Assembly (NCBI RefSeq): GCF_002797415.1
Contig: NZ_KZ454944.1
Span: forward strand, 1,444,665-1,508,664
From: Bacillus alkalisoli
GTDB taxonomy: Bacteria; Bacillota; Bacilli; Bacillales; Bacillaceae_I
Direction of reading: 5' to 3'
DNA: 64,000 nucleotides
Of the stretch, positions 44,394 to 53,537 are shown in pieces (position 1 is the first letter of the stretch; the number at the start of each line of letters is the position of its first letter). The notes beneath the pieces were generated by a model, which saw only the letters and a program-made list of their open reading frames with translations, did not search any database and was not told the DNA's origin. The translations under genes and the position numbers were made by a program.

Positions 44394-44635
44394 ATTATCT
44401 TGTTAAACACCGCTGTTGATACCCGTGCAAGTCTTCGCTTTCCGCGGGCAAGTCGGGAGCCTCCTCGGCGCATCCGCACCTGTGGGGTCTCCCGTACTTC
44501 GCTTCTCCCGCAGGACAAGGAGGGCTACGGGAGCGATGCATCGCACGAAGGAAATGCGTTAGCATTTTCGAGGAGTCTCCGACTTGCGCTCCAATCAGCA
44601 GCTAGGCTATTGCTTTAAATGAGTCCTTGTTATTG
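44394..44635 (-). repeat. Repeat family B, copy 4 (inverted, long)
   Basis: Read on the minus strand it shows the family blocks in order, including GAAGCGAAGTACGGGAGACC, CCACAGGTGCGG, CCGCGGAAAGCGAAGACTTG and ATCAACAGCGG. It has an added stretch with GCATCGC and AAATGCGTTAGCATTT palindromes. The ends are degraded and I found no target duplication. Open frames here are not genes. Confidence 0.75.
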
Positions 44636-44796
44636 TTGTCAACCAGATTAGCACTTTTTCATAACTTCAGTAGCATCAGATTACTTCAAAACAACCACAA
44701 TCAAACCACATTTTACACTTCTTTTTCTATACATACGTGCATAGGTTGTACAAGTAGGAAGTACCACCTGAATGAGGGTGGATAGGAGGACTTGTA

Positions 44797-45081
44797 ATGA
44801 AGAAGATTTTCGGTACACAAATAGAATCAGCTGTCCTTTCGATGGCAGGTTTACGCCTTGTTTCTGGTCTCATCGAAATAAGTGCAGCTATTATTATGCT
44901 GATGTTAAACGATGTAAAAAAAGCAGTCGTCGTCAACTCCATGCTTGCGGTCGTTGGACCAGTCATCTTTATTTCTACGATGATGATTGGGTTAATAAGT
45001 ATTGCAGATGAAATATCGTTTTCCAAACTCGTCTTTATTGGGATAGGCGTTTCATTCATACTATATGGAATCTATAAATAA
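44797..45081 (+). CDS. yqhV: YqhV, small membrane protein (DUF2619)
   Basis: A 94-residue protein with three hydrophobic helices (about 13-40, 45-66 and 74-92) matching YqhV, which precedes spoIIIAA in Bacillus. GATAGGAGG lies 8 bases before the ATG. A role near sporulation is suggested only by its place. Function unknown. Confidence 0.88.
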   Translation: MKKIFGTQIESAVLSMAGLRLVSGLIEISAAIIMLMLNDVKKAVVVNSMLAVVGPVIFISTMMIGLISIADEISFSKLVFIGIGVSFILYGIYK

Positions 45082-45118
45082 TCCTTTAAACATAAGTCCA
45101 GAAAGTTTGTACAAGCAA

Positions 45119-45148
45119 GCATATAAATTGGTCAAGCTTGCATAGATT
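45119..45148 (+). promoter_or_regulatory. SigE-type promoter of the spoIIIA operon
   Basis: GCATATA (-35) and CATAGATT (-10) are 15 bases apart, close to the SigE consensus KMATATT-N14-CATACAMT. It lies 34 bases before spoIIIAA, whose operon is known to be SigE-dependent in B. subtilis. GCAAGC and GCTTGC form an inverted repeat around the spacer. Confidence 0.6.
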
Positions 45149-45181
45149 GTAAGTAACGAAAGAACTAAAGGAGAATTATTT

Positions 45182-46123
45182 ATGTTAAGTAGCGTGATGA
45201 GCGTTTTGCCCGCTTCTATATGTAAGATCATTCAAACATTGAGTCCAATGACGTTGGAAAGGATGGAAGAAGTACGAGTGCGTGTAAATCGTCCATTGGA
45301 GCTTATCGTTGCTGGAACACCGGTTTTTCCTCCGTATACAGTTACAGAAGAGGACGGCATTCAATTACTCAATAAGATAAGTCATTTTTCCATTTATGCC
45401 CTAGAAGAAGAACTGAAACGGGGATTTATTACAATTGCTGGTGGACACCGTGTAGGTTTGGCTGGAAAAGTAATCACACAAAATGGCTATGTGAAAGCAA
45501 TTCGCGACGTAGCATCTTTCAATATACGAATAGCTAAACAAAAAATTGGGGTAGCTACACCGTTATTGCCATATTTATATGAAGGAAAATGGCACAGTAC
45601 GATGATTTTAGGTGCACCACAAACAGGTAAAACAACGATGTTGCGTGATTTAGCTAGAGCGATGAGTATGGGAGTAAAGGAAAAAAATATTCCTTCATGT
45701 AAAGTTGGTATCGTCGACGAACGATCGGAAATAGCTGGCGCCGTTAAAGGTATTCCACAACATGAATTAGGGATTAGGGTGGACGTTTTAGATGGTTGTC
45801 CAAAAGCGGAAGGGATGATGATGCTAATACGCTCTATGAGCCCAGATGTCATTGTAGTAGATGAAATTGGTAGAAATGAAGATAGTGAAGCGGTAAAAGA
45901 AGCAGTTAATGCTGGGGTTGGCCTGCTATTGTCTGCACATGCATCTACTTTTCAAGAACTGCTAATACGTCCGAGTGTGAAAGAAATGATAGAGATGAAA
46001 GCAATCAAACGATATGTCATTTTAGGTAGAGGAAATGGACCAGGTACGATTCAAAAAATACTAGATGAAGATGGTAAGGTTATCTCCAAAGATAAGGGTG
46101 TGATACATTCATGCAATTATTAG
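45182..46123 (+). CDS. spoIIIAA: Stage III sporulation ATPase SpoIIIAA
   Basis: A 313-residue ATPase of the secretion (GspE/PilT-like) superfamily, needed for the feeding-tube channel between mother cell and forespore. Walker A ILGAPQTGKTTML is near residue 142-154 and the Walker B region SPDVIVVDEIGRNED near 220-234. AAAGGAG precedes the ATG. First gene of spoIIIAA-AH, made in the mother cell. It overlaps spoIIIAB. Confidence 0.97.
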   Translation: MLSSVMSVLPASICKIIQTLSPMTLERMEEVRVRVNRPLELIVAGTPVFPPYTVTEEDGIQLLNKISHFSIYALEEELKRGFITIAGGHRVGLAGKVITQNGYVKAIRDVASFNIRIAKQKIGVATPLLPYLYEGKWHSTMILGAPQTGKTTMLRDLARAMSMGVKEKNIPSCKVGIVDERSEIAGAVKGIPQHELGIRVDVLDGCPKAEGMMMLIRSMSPDVIVVDEIGRNEDSEAVKEAVNAGVGLLLSAHASTFQELLIRPSVKEMIEMKAIKRYVILGRGNGPGTIQKILDEDGKVISKDKGVIHSCNY

Positions 46124-46623
46124 GAGCGGTATTAATTATAGTTGCCACTTCTTGGGCAGGTTTTGAACTAGCTCGTCATTTAATGGAAAGACCTAAGCAG
46201 TTGAGGCAGCTAAAAGTTGCCTTGCAGTCACTTGAGGCGGAAATAATGTATGGTCACACACCACTTGCAGAAGCTTGTAAACATATAGCGAAACAATTGG
46301 ATAAGCCACTAACATGGTTTTTTGCGACTTTCGCCGGCAAGCTCGAAAAAGGTGATGTATCGGTAAAACAAGCCTGGCATGATAGTTTAGAAGAAGTTTG
46401 GAAAAGTACAGCATTCAAATCAGCTGAGATTGAAATATTAAAGCAGTTTGGCGAAACACTTGGCCAACATGACTTGGCTACACAACAAAAACATATAGTT
46501 TTAGCCATGACCCATTTAGAAAGAGAAGAGTTAGATGCAAGAGACAAACAAGCTCGAAACGAAAAGATGTTTAAAAGCTTAGGGATCTTATCTGGATTAC
46601 TATTAGTCATTTTATTGTATTAA
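46111..46623 (+). CDS. spoIIIAB: Stage III sporulation protein AB
   Basis: A 170-residue protein with an N-terminal hydrophobic helix, a long helical cytoplasmic-type middle and a C-terminal helix (LGILSGLLLVILLY), resembling GspF/PilC-type platform proteins in role. MERPKQLRQLKVALQSLEAEI is the conserved start of the soluble part. It overlaps spoIIIAA by 13 bases. Confidence 0.95.
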   Translation: MQLLGAVLIIVATSWAGFELARHLMERPKQLRQLKVALQSLEAEIMYGHTPLAEACKHIAKQLDKPLTWFFATFAGKLEKGDVSVKQAWHDSLEEVWKSTAFKSAEIEILKQFGETLGQHDLATQQKHIVLAMTHLEREELDARDKQARNEKMFKSLGILSGLLLVILLY

Positions 46624-46640
46624 TTTTAGGGGGAACGACG

Positions 46641-46844
46641 ATGGGCATAGAGGTAGATGTAATATTTAAAATAGCAGGTATCGGAATTATCGTAGCTTTT
46701 ATGCATACGGTGTTAAAACAGTTAGGCAAAGAAGAATATGCACAGTGGGTTACACTCCTTGGATTTATTTATATATTATTCATGGTTGCTAGTATCGTAG
46801 AGGACTTATTTAAAAAGATAAAATCCGTATTCCTGTTCCAATGA
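46641..46844 (+). CDS. spoIIIAC: Stage III sporulation protein AC
   Basis: A 67-residue protein with two membrane helices (IAGIGIIVAFMHTVLKQLG and YAQWVTLLGFIYILFMVAS). It matches SpoIIIAC, a small membrane subunit of the channel. AGGGGGAACG precedes the ATG. Confidence 0.95.
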   Translation: MGIEVDVIFKIAGIGIIVAFMHTVLKQLGKEEYAQWVTLLGFIYILFMVASIVEDLFKKIKSVFLFQ

Positions 46845-46860
46845 TAAGGGGTGATGACCT

Positions 46861-47250
46861 ATCGAGATTATACAAATTGTCGGATTAGGTCTTGTTGCCA
46901 CGTTCCTAGCATTAATTGTGAAGGAACAAAAGCCGACATTCGCATTTTTATTAGTCGTTTTTGTAGGTTGTGCCATTTTTTTATTTCTAATGGACCAAGT
47001 GTTTGAAGTAATAAGTATGTTAGAGCGACTTGCCATTAACGCAAACGTAAACATGGTGTATGTAGAAACAATACTTAAAATAATTGGCATTGCCTACATC
47101 GCAGAGTTTGGTGCACAAATAACAAAAGATGCTGGACAAGGAGCGATAGCCTCCAAAATTGAGCTAGCTGGAAAAATACTTATACTAGCCATGGCGATAC
47201 CAATACTAACCGTCATTATTGAAACCATTATAAGATTGATACCTTCTTAA
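46861..47250 (+). CDS. spoIIIAD: Stage III sporulation protein AD, apparent ATC start
   Basis: About 129 residues. Homology to SpoIIIAD begins at codons EIIQIVGLGLVATFLALIVK (first helix), which lie upstream of the first usual start (GTG 46918). The only codon available before them is ATC 46861, 7 bases after AAGGGGTG, because TGA at 46855 closes the frame. A start at GTG 46918 would lose the first membrane helix. The rest (NANVNMVYVETILKIIGIAY, FGAQITKDAGQGAIASKIEL) is strongly conserved. Confidence 0.85.
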   Translation: MEIIQIVGLGLVATFLALIVKEQKPTFAFLLVVFVGCAIFLFLMDQVFEVISMLERLAINANVNMVYVETILKIIGIAYIAEFGAQITKDAGQGAIASKIELAGKILILAMAIPILTVIIETIIRLIPS

Positions 47251-47276
47251 ACTTAAAGGAAGGAGGGAGAAAGAGG

Positions 47277-48449
47277 ATGAAAAAAAACGTCACACTAGCC
47301 ATTCTAGCCATGATCATTACTCTTTTTCTAGCTGATAATGTACAAGCCTCTCCCTCGTCACCTTCAGAATTAGTAACAAATCAGTTAGAACAAGTAGGAG
47401 TAGACGAAATAAAAGAGTACTGGGATAAAGTAATGAATGAATATGGCGGTTTCTTACCGGAAAGTCAGAAAGGCCCGTTCATGGATTTTGTAAAAGGGGA
47501 CAAGTCTTTCTCTATAGATGAATGGTTCAAAGGTGGACTTAAATACTTATTTCATGAATTACTCGTAAATGGAAAACTACTAGGTAGCCTCATACTGTTA
47601 ACCATTTTTAGTACGTTCCTTCAAACATTACAAAATGCTTTCGAACAAAAAGCGGTCAGTAAAATTGCCTATGCGGTTGTTTTTATGGTTTTAATCATTC
47701 TTTCTTTAAACAGTTTTCATATTGCCATTACTTATACAAAAGATGCCATCCAAAATATGATGGGCTTTATTATCGCACTCGTACCACTATTACTAGCATT
47801 AATAGCAAGTTCAGGTGGGCTAATATCAGCATCAATCTTTCATCCAGTTATTATTTTCTTAATGAACACAAGTGGTCTATTAATCCAGTTTGTCGTTTTA
47901 CCTCTATTATACTTATCGACGGTTCTTAGCATTGTAAGTACGTTAAGCGAGCAATACAAAGTAACCCAGCTTGCTCAACTACTAAGAAATATTAGTATCG
48001 GGTTGTTAGGGATTTACTTAACGGTATTTCTAACCGTTATTTCGATCCAAGGTGCAAGTGCAGCAGTAGCGGATGGTATAACGATTCGGACAGCAAAATT
48101 TGTCACAAGTAATTTCATTCCAGTAATCGGACGGATGTTTACAGATGCAACTGACACTGTTATTAGTGCGTCGTTGCTTTTGAAAAATACAGTCGGAATA
48201 TTAGGGGTTGCAACCATTATCATGCTAGCCGCATTTCCAGCTATTAAAATACTATCAATTGCCCTGATTTATAAACTAGCTGCAGCGTTATTACAACCAT
48301 TAGGTGGAGGACCAGTAATTAAATGCTTAGACATTATTAGTAAAAACGTCATCTATGTGTTTGCCTCCCTAGCAATCGTATCTTTTATGTTTTTCTTAAG
48401 TATAACCATCATTATCGCCGCTGGAAACATTACGGTGATGGTCAGATAG
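47277..48449 (+). CDS. spoIIIAE: Stage III sporulation protein AE
   Basis: A 390-residue polytopic membrane protein with a signal-like N-terminus (LAILAMIITLFLADNVQA), a soluble stretch to about residue 90 and seven or so helices after it. It is the largest membrane subunit of the SpoIIIA channel. GGAAGGAGGG precedes the ATG. Confidence 0.95.
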   Translation: MKKNVTLAILAMIITLFLADNVQASPSSPSELVTNQLEQVGVDEIKEYWDKVMNEYGGFLPESQKGPFMDFVKGDKSFSIDEWFKGGLKYLFHELLVNGKLLGSLILLTIFSTFLQTLQNAFEQKAVSKIAYAVVFMVLIILSLNSFHIAITYTKDAIQNMMGFIIALVPLLLALIASSGGLISASIFHPVIIFLMNTSGLLIQFVVLPLLYLSTVLSIVSTLSEQYKVTQLAQLLRNISIGLLGIYLTVFLTVISIQGASAAVADGITIRTAKFVTSNFIPVIGRMFTDATDTVISASLLLKNTVGILGVATIIMLAAFPAIKILSIALIYKLAAALLQPLGGGPVIKCLDIISKNVIYVFASLAIVSFMFFLSITIIIAAGNITVMVR

Positions 48450-48462
48450 TGAGGTGAGTGGA

Positions 48463-49086
48463 TTGAGTTTTTTAACGGAATGGATAACAAGTATTATTAT
48501 TTTCATTTTACTAGCAACCGTTATTGATATGTTGCTACCTAATTCTAGCATGCAAAAGTACGCCAAAATGGTAATCGGCCTTTTATTGATTGTCGTCATA
48601 TTAACTCCGATATTAAAACTATTATCCACTGATATGGACGAACTTTTTGCATCTATGACAACGAATTCTATTAACATATCTGAAAAAAATATAAAAAATT
48701 TAACAGATTCGAAGAAAAGAGAAATACAAGCCCTACATCATGCATATACATTAGAACAAATGGCTGACAAAATGAAAGATCAAGTAGAAGAGGAGTTGAT
48801 GGAACAGTATGGGCTAAAAGTTAAATCAATTAAACCCGTTGTAAAAGATGGGCCTCTTTCATCCTTGCCAGAAGATGACTTTTTGGAGTATGTAGAAGTC
48901 ATATTAGTAGACGCAGAAACTGTTACAGCCATTTCAACAGTAAAGCCAGTCAACATTGATACCTCCAAGCCGTTGGAACGAAACGAGACAAGCGAAGATC
49001 ATGAAAAGGTCCAAGCTTTTTTATCCGAACAATGGCAGCTACATCCTAATATTATTTCTGTTGCAGTGGAAGGGGGGAAAAGGTAA
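48463..49086 (+). CDS. spoIIIAF: Stage III sporulation protein AF
   Basis: About 207 residues with two N-terminal helices (EWITSIIIFILLATVIDMLL and MVIGLLLIVVILTPILKLL) and a soluble C-terminal domain of the ring-building type. TTG 48463 is 6 bases after GAGGTG; GTG 48454 is the alternative. Starts a few bases after spoIIIAE. Confidence 0.93.
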   Translation: MSFLTEWITSIIIFILLATVIDMLLPNSSMQKYAKMVIGLLLIVVILTPILKLLSTDMDELFASMTTNSINISEKNIKNLTDSKKREIQALHHAYTLEQMADKMKDQVEEELMEQYGLKVKSIKPVVKDGPLSSLPEDDFLEYVEVILVDAETVTAISTVKPVNIDTSKPLERNETSEDHEKVQAFLSEQWQLHPNIISVAVEGGKR

Positions 49087-49088
49087 GT

Positions 49089-49751
49089 ATGGATAAAAAC
49101 AATAAAGATCTCTTTGAATGGCTTAAAGGATTACTCGGTGATTCAAAAGATAAGAGATCTGCTAAATTTCAATACATTATCCTTGTACTAGCAGTTGGAG
49201 TAGGATTTATGTTGTTCAGCAATCTATATTCTAAGGGAGAAGTAAAATCTTCTCCGCCAACATCTGCTGTTAGTAATAACGATGTAGAACAAACGGAAAC
49301 GGTATTCAACCCAAAAAGTAATGACAGCCAGCCAACTACAATTACCGATTACGAAAGACTCTATGAAAATCAATTAAAAGAGGCTCTACAGAACATTTTA
49401 GGCGTTAATGATGTCACAGTTGTTGTTAATGTGGAAGCTTCAGAGTTACAAGTGTTACAAAAAAATCATGTAACACATACACAAAAAACAAATGAAGTGG
49501 ATAGCAATGGAGGCAAACGTGATGTCGAGGACGTTTCTACCGATCAACAAGTAGTGATTGTGAGAAAAGGGGAAGAAGAAAAGCCTCTTGTAATTGAAAC
49601 AAAAAAGCCTTCTGTAAAGGGTGTATTAGTAGTAGCGCAAGGAGCTGAAAGTATAAAAGTTCAGCAAATGCTTATCGAGGCAGTTACGAAAGTGTTAGAT
49701 GTACCACAACACCGCGTAGCAGTTTTACCAAAGAAACCTAAGGGGGAATAA
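49089..49751 (+). CDS. spoIIIAG: Stage III sporulation protein AG
   Basis: A 220-residue protein with one membrane helix (about 27-46) and an outer domain from about 90 on (YENQLKEALQNILGVNDVTV) of the ring-building motif family. SpoIIIAG forms a large ring of the mother cell-forespore channel. It lies 2 bases after the spoIIIAF stop. Confidence 0.95.
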   Translation: MDKNNKDLFEWLKGLLGDSKDKRSAKFQYIILVLAVGVGFMLFSNLYSKGEVKSSPPTSAVSNNDVEQTETVFNPKSNDSQPTTITDYERLYENQLKEALQNILGVNDVTVVVNVEASELQVLQKNHVTHTQKTNEVDSNGGKRDVEDVSTDQQVVIVRKGEEEKPLVIETKKPSVKGVLVVAQGAESIKVQQMLIEAVTKVLDVPQHRVAVLPKKPKGE

Positions 49752-49754
49752 GGA

Positions 49755-50351
49755 ATGTTATTAAAAAAACAAACAGTATGGTTGTTAACAATGTTAAGTT
49801 TAGTTTTCGTTCTTGGAGTGTATTATGTTTTTAGTCCTCAGGATGCAAATCAAGTTGCTATGGACAATGAGCCAAAGCAAGGTGCAGAGCAACCAAGTGG
49901 TGAAAATGTTGTAACAAATCCTACTGACGAAGAAGCGGACGAGGATAGCGATACTACTACTGGTGGCACAGTTTCTTTTGAAACAGATCGAGATGAAACA
50001 TTCATGAAACTACGTTTAGACTTAGAGAACTTAAGAAGTAAAGCGAAAGAAAACTTAGAAGCAGTAGTAGCGAACGCTTCATTACCTGCAGATGAAATCA
50101 ATAGAGCTTGGGAGCAATTCCATGAGTTAAATGCAGTAGAGCAAAAAGAAAAAGTATTAGAGCAAGCAATTAAAGCAAGAGGCTTTAACGATGCATTAGT
50201 ATTAGTAGATGGCGAAAAAATTCGTGTAACATTAAAATCAGAAGAAAAATCTCCAAAGCTTGCAAACGAAGTATTACACTTAGTGCGTCAAGAATTCACT
50301 AACTTACGCAACGAAAACATCCACATCGAATTCCAAACAGCAAACAACTAA
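49755..50351 (+). CDS. spoIIIAH: Stage III sporulation protein AH
   Basis: A 198-residue protein with one membrane helix (about 8-26), an acidic linker (EEADEDSDTTTGG) and the ring-building domain that docks with forespore SpoIIQ across the intermembrane space. Last gene of the operon. It lies 3 bases after spoIIIAG; a hairpin follows. Confidence 0.95.
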   Translation: MLLKKQTVWLLTMLSLVFVLGVYYVFSPQDANQVAMDNEPKQGAEQPSGENVVTNPTDEEADEDSDTTTGGTVSFETDRDETFMKLRLDLENLRSKAKENLEAVVANASLPADEINRAWEQFHELNAVEQKEKVLEQAIKARGFNDALVLVDGEKIRVTLKSEEKSPKLANEVLHLVRQEFTNLRNENIHIEFQTANN

Positions 50352-50366
50352 TTATACTTAGTATTC

Positions 50367-50398
50367 AAAGCCCTAGGTCAATCCTGGGGCTTTACCTT
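50367..50398 (+). terminator. Terminator of the spoIIIA operon
   Basis: AAAGCCC.AGG pairs with CCT.GGGCTTT. The T run is short, so it is a moderate terminator. Confidence 0.65.
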
Positions 50399-50400
50399 TA

Positions 50401-50558
50401 TGAGTCCGTTTCATAACGTATGACTACTATACGAAAAACGAATGATAGCTTCGTATTCTGTATTAAGACACCTTAATAATCGAAAATATTATTATGTATT
50501 GCACTAATATATTCGTTTTTCATTAAACGAACCGTAATGATGAAATTGATTCATGCAA
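50401..50558 (+). repeat. Repeat family A, copy 3
   Basis: Starts TGAGTCCGTTTCATAACGTA, has ACTACTATACGAAAAACGAA, TTCTGTATT, CTTAATAATCGAAAATATT, ATATTCGTTTTTCATTAAACG and ends TGATGAAATTGATTCATGCA. It lies right after the spoIIIA terminator in the same orientation as copy 2. Confidence 0.83.
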
Positions 50559-50649
50559 TAAAAAGTTGATTGTAAGATATGTGAATATTACAATAGAAAT
50601 ATGTAAGCGATTTCATATGAACGTGGGTAAGTGGATAAAATCTGTATAA

Positions 50650-50725
50650 ATAAGGCGCCATGCGCCGAGGAGGCTCCCTAGTCCACCCGCGGAAAGCGAG
50701 CACCTGCAGGGAACATCAACAGTTT
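50650..50725. repeat. Repeat family B, copy 5 (fragment)
   Basis: Contains GGCGCCATGCGCCGAGGAGG, CCACCCGCGGAAAGCGAGCACC and a final CATCAACAG block. The left part is lost. The stretch from here to accB (50977) shows nothing else firm. Confidence 0.65.
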
Positions 50726-50976
50726 GAACCAAAAATAAATCTGTTTTTTTATGACTAGGTAATAATATCTATTACTATTTTTAGTTGAATTTGGCTTACT
50801 AGTATCGTATGATGAATATGAACTAATGTTTTTCTTACTAAAATGCTTAGCCCAAAAAGCTAACATTCTTTTAGTCGAGCACATAAAACATAAAGTGTCC
50901 GATTTCTTTACATTCTACATAGCTTCAATCTTGCAAACCATCCAAAAAAAGATACAGTATTCAAGGAGTGAAAGAC

Positions 50977-51480
50977 ATGTTAAAAATCCAAGAAATTAGA
51001 GAAATTATTAAACTGATCGACCAATCCAATATAGACGAATTTACTTTTGAACATGACGGTTCAAAAATTAAAATGAAAAAAGTTGTCCATGCAGCACCTG
51101 CACCTGTTCAAGCAGTACCAACAACTGTAGTGACAGAAGCACCTGCAGTTCAACCTTCAGCACCAGCTGCACCAGTAGCTGTAGAAACAAAAGTTGCACC
51201 AAAAGAAGAAGTAAAAGTAGCTGCGGTAAATGACCCAAGCTTACATAAAATCACATCACCAATGGTAGGTACGTTCTATGCTTCTCCATCTCCTGATGCA
51301 GATAATTATGTAAAAGCAGGCGATAAAGTAAGTGAGAGCTCTGTTGTTTGTATTGTAGAAGCAATGAAACTTTTCAATGAGATTGAAGCAGAAGTAAAAG
51401 GGGAAATAGTAGAAGTATTAGTGGAAAATGGCCAATTAGTAGAATACGGTCAACCATTATTTTTAGTAAGACTTTCATAA
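50977..51480 (+). CDS. accB: Biotin carboxyl carrier protein of acetyl-CoA carboxylase
   Basis: A 167-residue carrier. An N-terminal helical part, an Ala/Pro-rich linker (about residues 38-75), then the biotinyl domain with the biotin lysine K131 in [10 protein letters not shown]. It carries CO2 between AccC and AccAD at the first step of fatty acid synthesis. ATG 50977 is 8 bases after GGAG. Forms an operon with accC. Confidence 0.96.
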   Translation: MLKIQEIREIIKLIDQSNIDEFTFEHDGSKIKMKKVVHAAPAPVQAVPTTVVTEAPAVQPSAPAAPVAVETKVAPKEEVKVAAVNDPSLHKITSPMVGTFYASPSPDADNYVKAGDKVSESSVVCIVEAMKLFNEIEAEVKGEIVEVLVENGQLVEYGQPLFLVRLS

Positions 51481-51492
51481 GGGGAGAAATTC

Positions 51493-52851
51493 ATGATTAA
51501 AAAACTATTAATTGCGAATAGAGGAGAAATTGCTGTTCGAATCATCCGAGCTTGTCGTGAAATGAACATTGAGACAGTTGCTGTCTTCTCGGAAGCAGAT
51601 CGTGACTCCCTACATGTGCAACTTGCAGACGAAGCATATTGTGTAGGACCGACAGCTTCTAAAGATAGCTACTTAAACTTTACAAATATTATTAGTGTAG
51701 CAAAATTAACAGAATCAGATGCAATCCACCCTGGTTACGGTTTCTTGGCCGAAAACGCTGATTTCGCAGAACTTTGCCGTGAATGTAATATTACATTCGT
51801 TGGTCCGAGTCCGGAAGCAATTAGTAAGATGGGGACAAAAGATATTGCTAGAGAAACAATGCGTGCTGCGAATGTTCCAATTGTACCAGGTTCACAAGGC
51901 ATTATTGAAACACTGGATGATGGAATGCGTATTGCAAAAGAGATTGGTTACCCTGTTATCATTAAAGCAACAGCTGGGGGAGGCGGAAAAGGTATCCGTG
52001 TTGCCCGCAATGAAGAAGAGTTGAAAAAAGGTATCTCTGTTACCCAACAAGAAGCTGCAACTGCATTCGGAAATCCAGGTGTTTATTTAGAGAAGTATAT
52101 AGAAGACTTCCGCCACGTGGAAATACAAGTGTTAGCAGACAACTTTGGCAACACGATACACCTTGGAGAACGTGATTGCTCTATCCAAAGACGTTTACAA
52201 AAGCTTGTAGAAGAAACTCCATCACCTGTTTTAGATGGCGAATTACGTCAAGAAATGGGAGAAGCGGCAGTTAAAGCAGCAAAAGCAGTAGACTATTCGG
52301 GTGCAGGTACGATAGAATTTATATACGATTATCAAAACCGTAAATTTTACTTTATGGAAATGAACACTCGTATTCAAGTAGAACACCCTGTTACAGAAAT
52401 GGTTACTGGAGTAGACTTGATAAAAGAACAAATTAAAGTAGCTTCAGGAGAAAAGCTATCCCTTAAACAAGAAGAAGTAACATTTAATGGATGGTCAATC
52501 GAGTGTCGTATTAATGCAGAAAATCCATCCAAAAACTTTATGCCATCCCCAGGGAAGATAAATATGTATCTTGCTCCAGGTGGTTTAGGGGTACGTGTAG
52601 ACTCTGCTGTTTACCCGGGATATGTTATTCCGCCTTATTACGATTCCATGGTAGCAAAATTAATTACGTACGGAGCTACACGTGAAGAAGCAATCTCTAG
52701 AATGAAACGAGCGTTAAGTGAATTTGTCGTAGAAGGCGATGGAGTACATACTACCATTCCTTTCCACTTAAAACTTATGGATCACGAAGTATTTAAAGAT
52801 GGTAACTTCAACACTAAGTTTTTAGAGAAATACGATGTTATGAACTCTTAA
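51493..52851 (+). CDS. accC: Biotin carboxylase subunit of acetyl-CoA carboxylase
   Basis: A 452-residue ATP-grasp enzyme that carboxylates the biotin of Acc[20 protein letters not shown] is the N-terminus, [14 protein letters not shown] is near 75, the ATP glycine loop [12 protein letters not shown] near 160, HVEIQVLAD near 210 and [16 protein letters not shown] near 285. ATG follows AAGGGGAG, 12 bases after accB. Confidence 0.97.
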   Translation: MIKKLLIANRGEIAVRIIRACREMNIETVAVFSEADRDSLHVQLADEAYCVGPTASKDSYLNFTNIISVAKLTESDAIHPGYGFLAENADFAELCRECNITFVGPSPEAISKMGTKDIARETMRAANVPIVPGSQGIIETLDDGMRIAKEIGYPVIIKATAGGGGKGIRVARNEEELKKGISVTQQEAATAFGNPGVYLEKYIEDFRHVEIQVLADNFGNTIHLGERDCSIQRRLQKLVEETPSPVLDGELRQEMGEAAVKAAKAVDYSGAGTIEFIYDYQNRKFYFMEMNTRIQVEHPVTEMVTGVDLIKEQIKVASGEKLSLKQEEVTFNGWSIECRINAENPSKNFMPSPGKINMYLAPGGLGVRVDSAVYPGYVIPPYYDSMVAKLITYGATREEAISRMKRALSEFVVEGDGVHTTIPFHLKLMDHEVFKDGNFNTKFLEKYDVMNS

Positions 52852-52867
52852 TTAGGAGGAATTTATT

Positions 52868-53269
52868 ATGGAAAGAAACTTACTTGAAATGAACACCAAT
52901 GAATCACTTGGAAAAGTTGAAATTGCTCCAGAAGTTATTGAAGTAATTGCTGGAATTGCAGCTTCAGAAGTTGAAGGTGTTTCACAAATGCGTGGTAACT
53001 TTGCTGCAGGTGTTGCAGAAAGACTAGGCAAGAAAAACCACGGTAAAGGTGTAAAAGTTGATTTAACAGAAGAAGGTATTGCTATTGATGTGTTCTGTGT
53101 GATGCAATTTGGTATTTCCATTCCAACTGTAGCTCAAAAAGTACAAGACAACATTCGTCAAGCATTACTAAATATGACAGCGCTTGAAGTAAAAGAAGTA
53201 AACATCCATGTAGTTGGCATTCAATTCGAAACGGCGAAAAACGAAGTGGAAGTAGAAGAAGAAATGTAA
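52868..53269 (+). CDS. yqhY: Asp23 family protein YqhY
   Basis: A 133-residue Asp23-family (DUF322) protein: GKVEIAPEVIEVIAGIAASE near 15-34, GVSQMRGN near 38, and the VDLTEEGIAIDVFCVMQFG core. Bacillus YqhY follows accBC and is thought to tune acetyl-CoA carboxylase activity or lipid supply. AGGAGG precedes the ATG, 16 bases after accC. Confidence 0.94.
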   Translation: MERNLLEMNTNESLGKVEIAPEVIEVIAGIAASEVEGVSQMRGNFAAGVAERLGKKNHGKGVKVDLTEEGIAIDVFCVMQFGISIPTVAQKVQDNIRQALLNMTALEVKEVNIHVVGIQFETAKNEVEVEEEM

Positions 53270-53291
53270 TTTTGACATTTTCCATAAATTG

Positions 53292-53336
53292 ACCTTGTAG
53301 GTGTTCAGCTTCACTTGGCATCTACAAGGTTTTTTC
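53292..53336 (+). terminator. Terminator after yqhY
   Basis: ACCTTGTAG.TG pairs with CA.CTACAAGGT, then TTTTTT. Confidence 0.85.
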
Positions 53337-53356
53337 TGTTTAAAAGTGAATTCCCA

Positions 53357-53537
53357 ACAATTGAAACACAAACTAGTAAGATTGAAACACAATGAGAAGA
53401 AATTGAAACACAAGTCGACCAGATTGAAACACAAAGGAAAAAATTGTAGTGCGTGAAGGGGGAATGAAACACAAACTTGTGAGATTGAAACACAAATTAA
53501 CCAGATTGAAACACAAAAAGATTAAATTGAAACATAC
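53357..53537. repeat. 21-bp-period tandem array, unit ATTGAAACACAA plus 9 variable bases
   Basis: ATTGAAACACAA (with ATGAAACACAA or ATTGAAACATA variants) recurs about eight times, nearly always 21 bases apart; the 9 bases between units vary. One unit in the middle (ATTGTAGTGCGTGAAGGGGG) is decayed. As 21 is a multiple of three, both strands give repetitive reading frames (minus strand CFNL or CVSI every 7 residues). I consider these by-products: there is no ribosome binding site. Not a CRISPR array, because the spacers are only 9 bases. The rest of the gap to nusB shows nothing firm. Confidence 0.85.

Noticed and set aside
44367-44618. An 83-residue frame after malL
   Set aside because: It runs through repeat B copy 4 and is low in normal codon use; it is a by-product of the repeat.
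53168-53493. Minus-strand proteins with CFNL or CVSI repeats every seven residues
   Set aside because: They arise because the 21-bp DNA repeat is a multiple of three. No start signal, and they run into yqhY on the other strand.
53357-53537. CRISPR array
   Set aside because: Spacers of 9 bases, imperfect 12-base units and no cas genes in the window.
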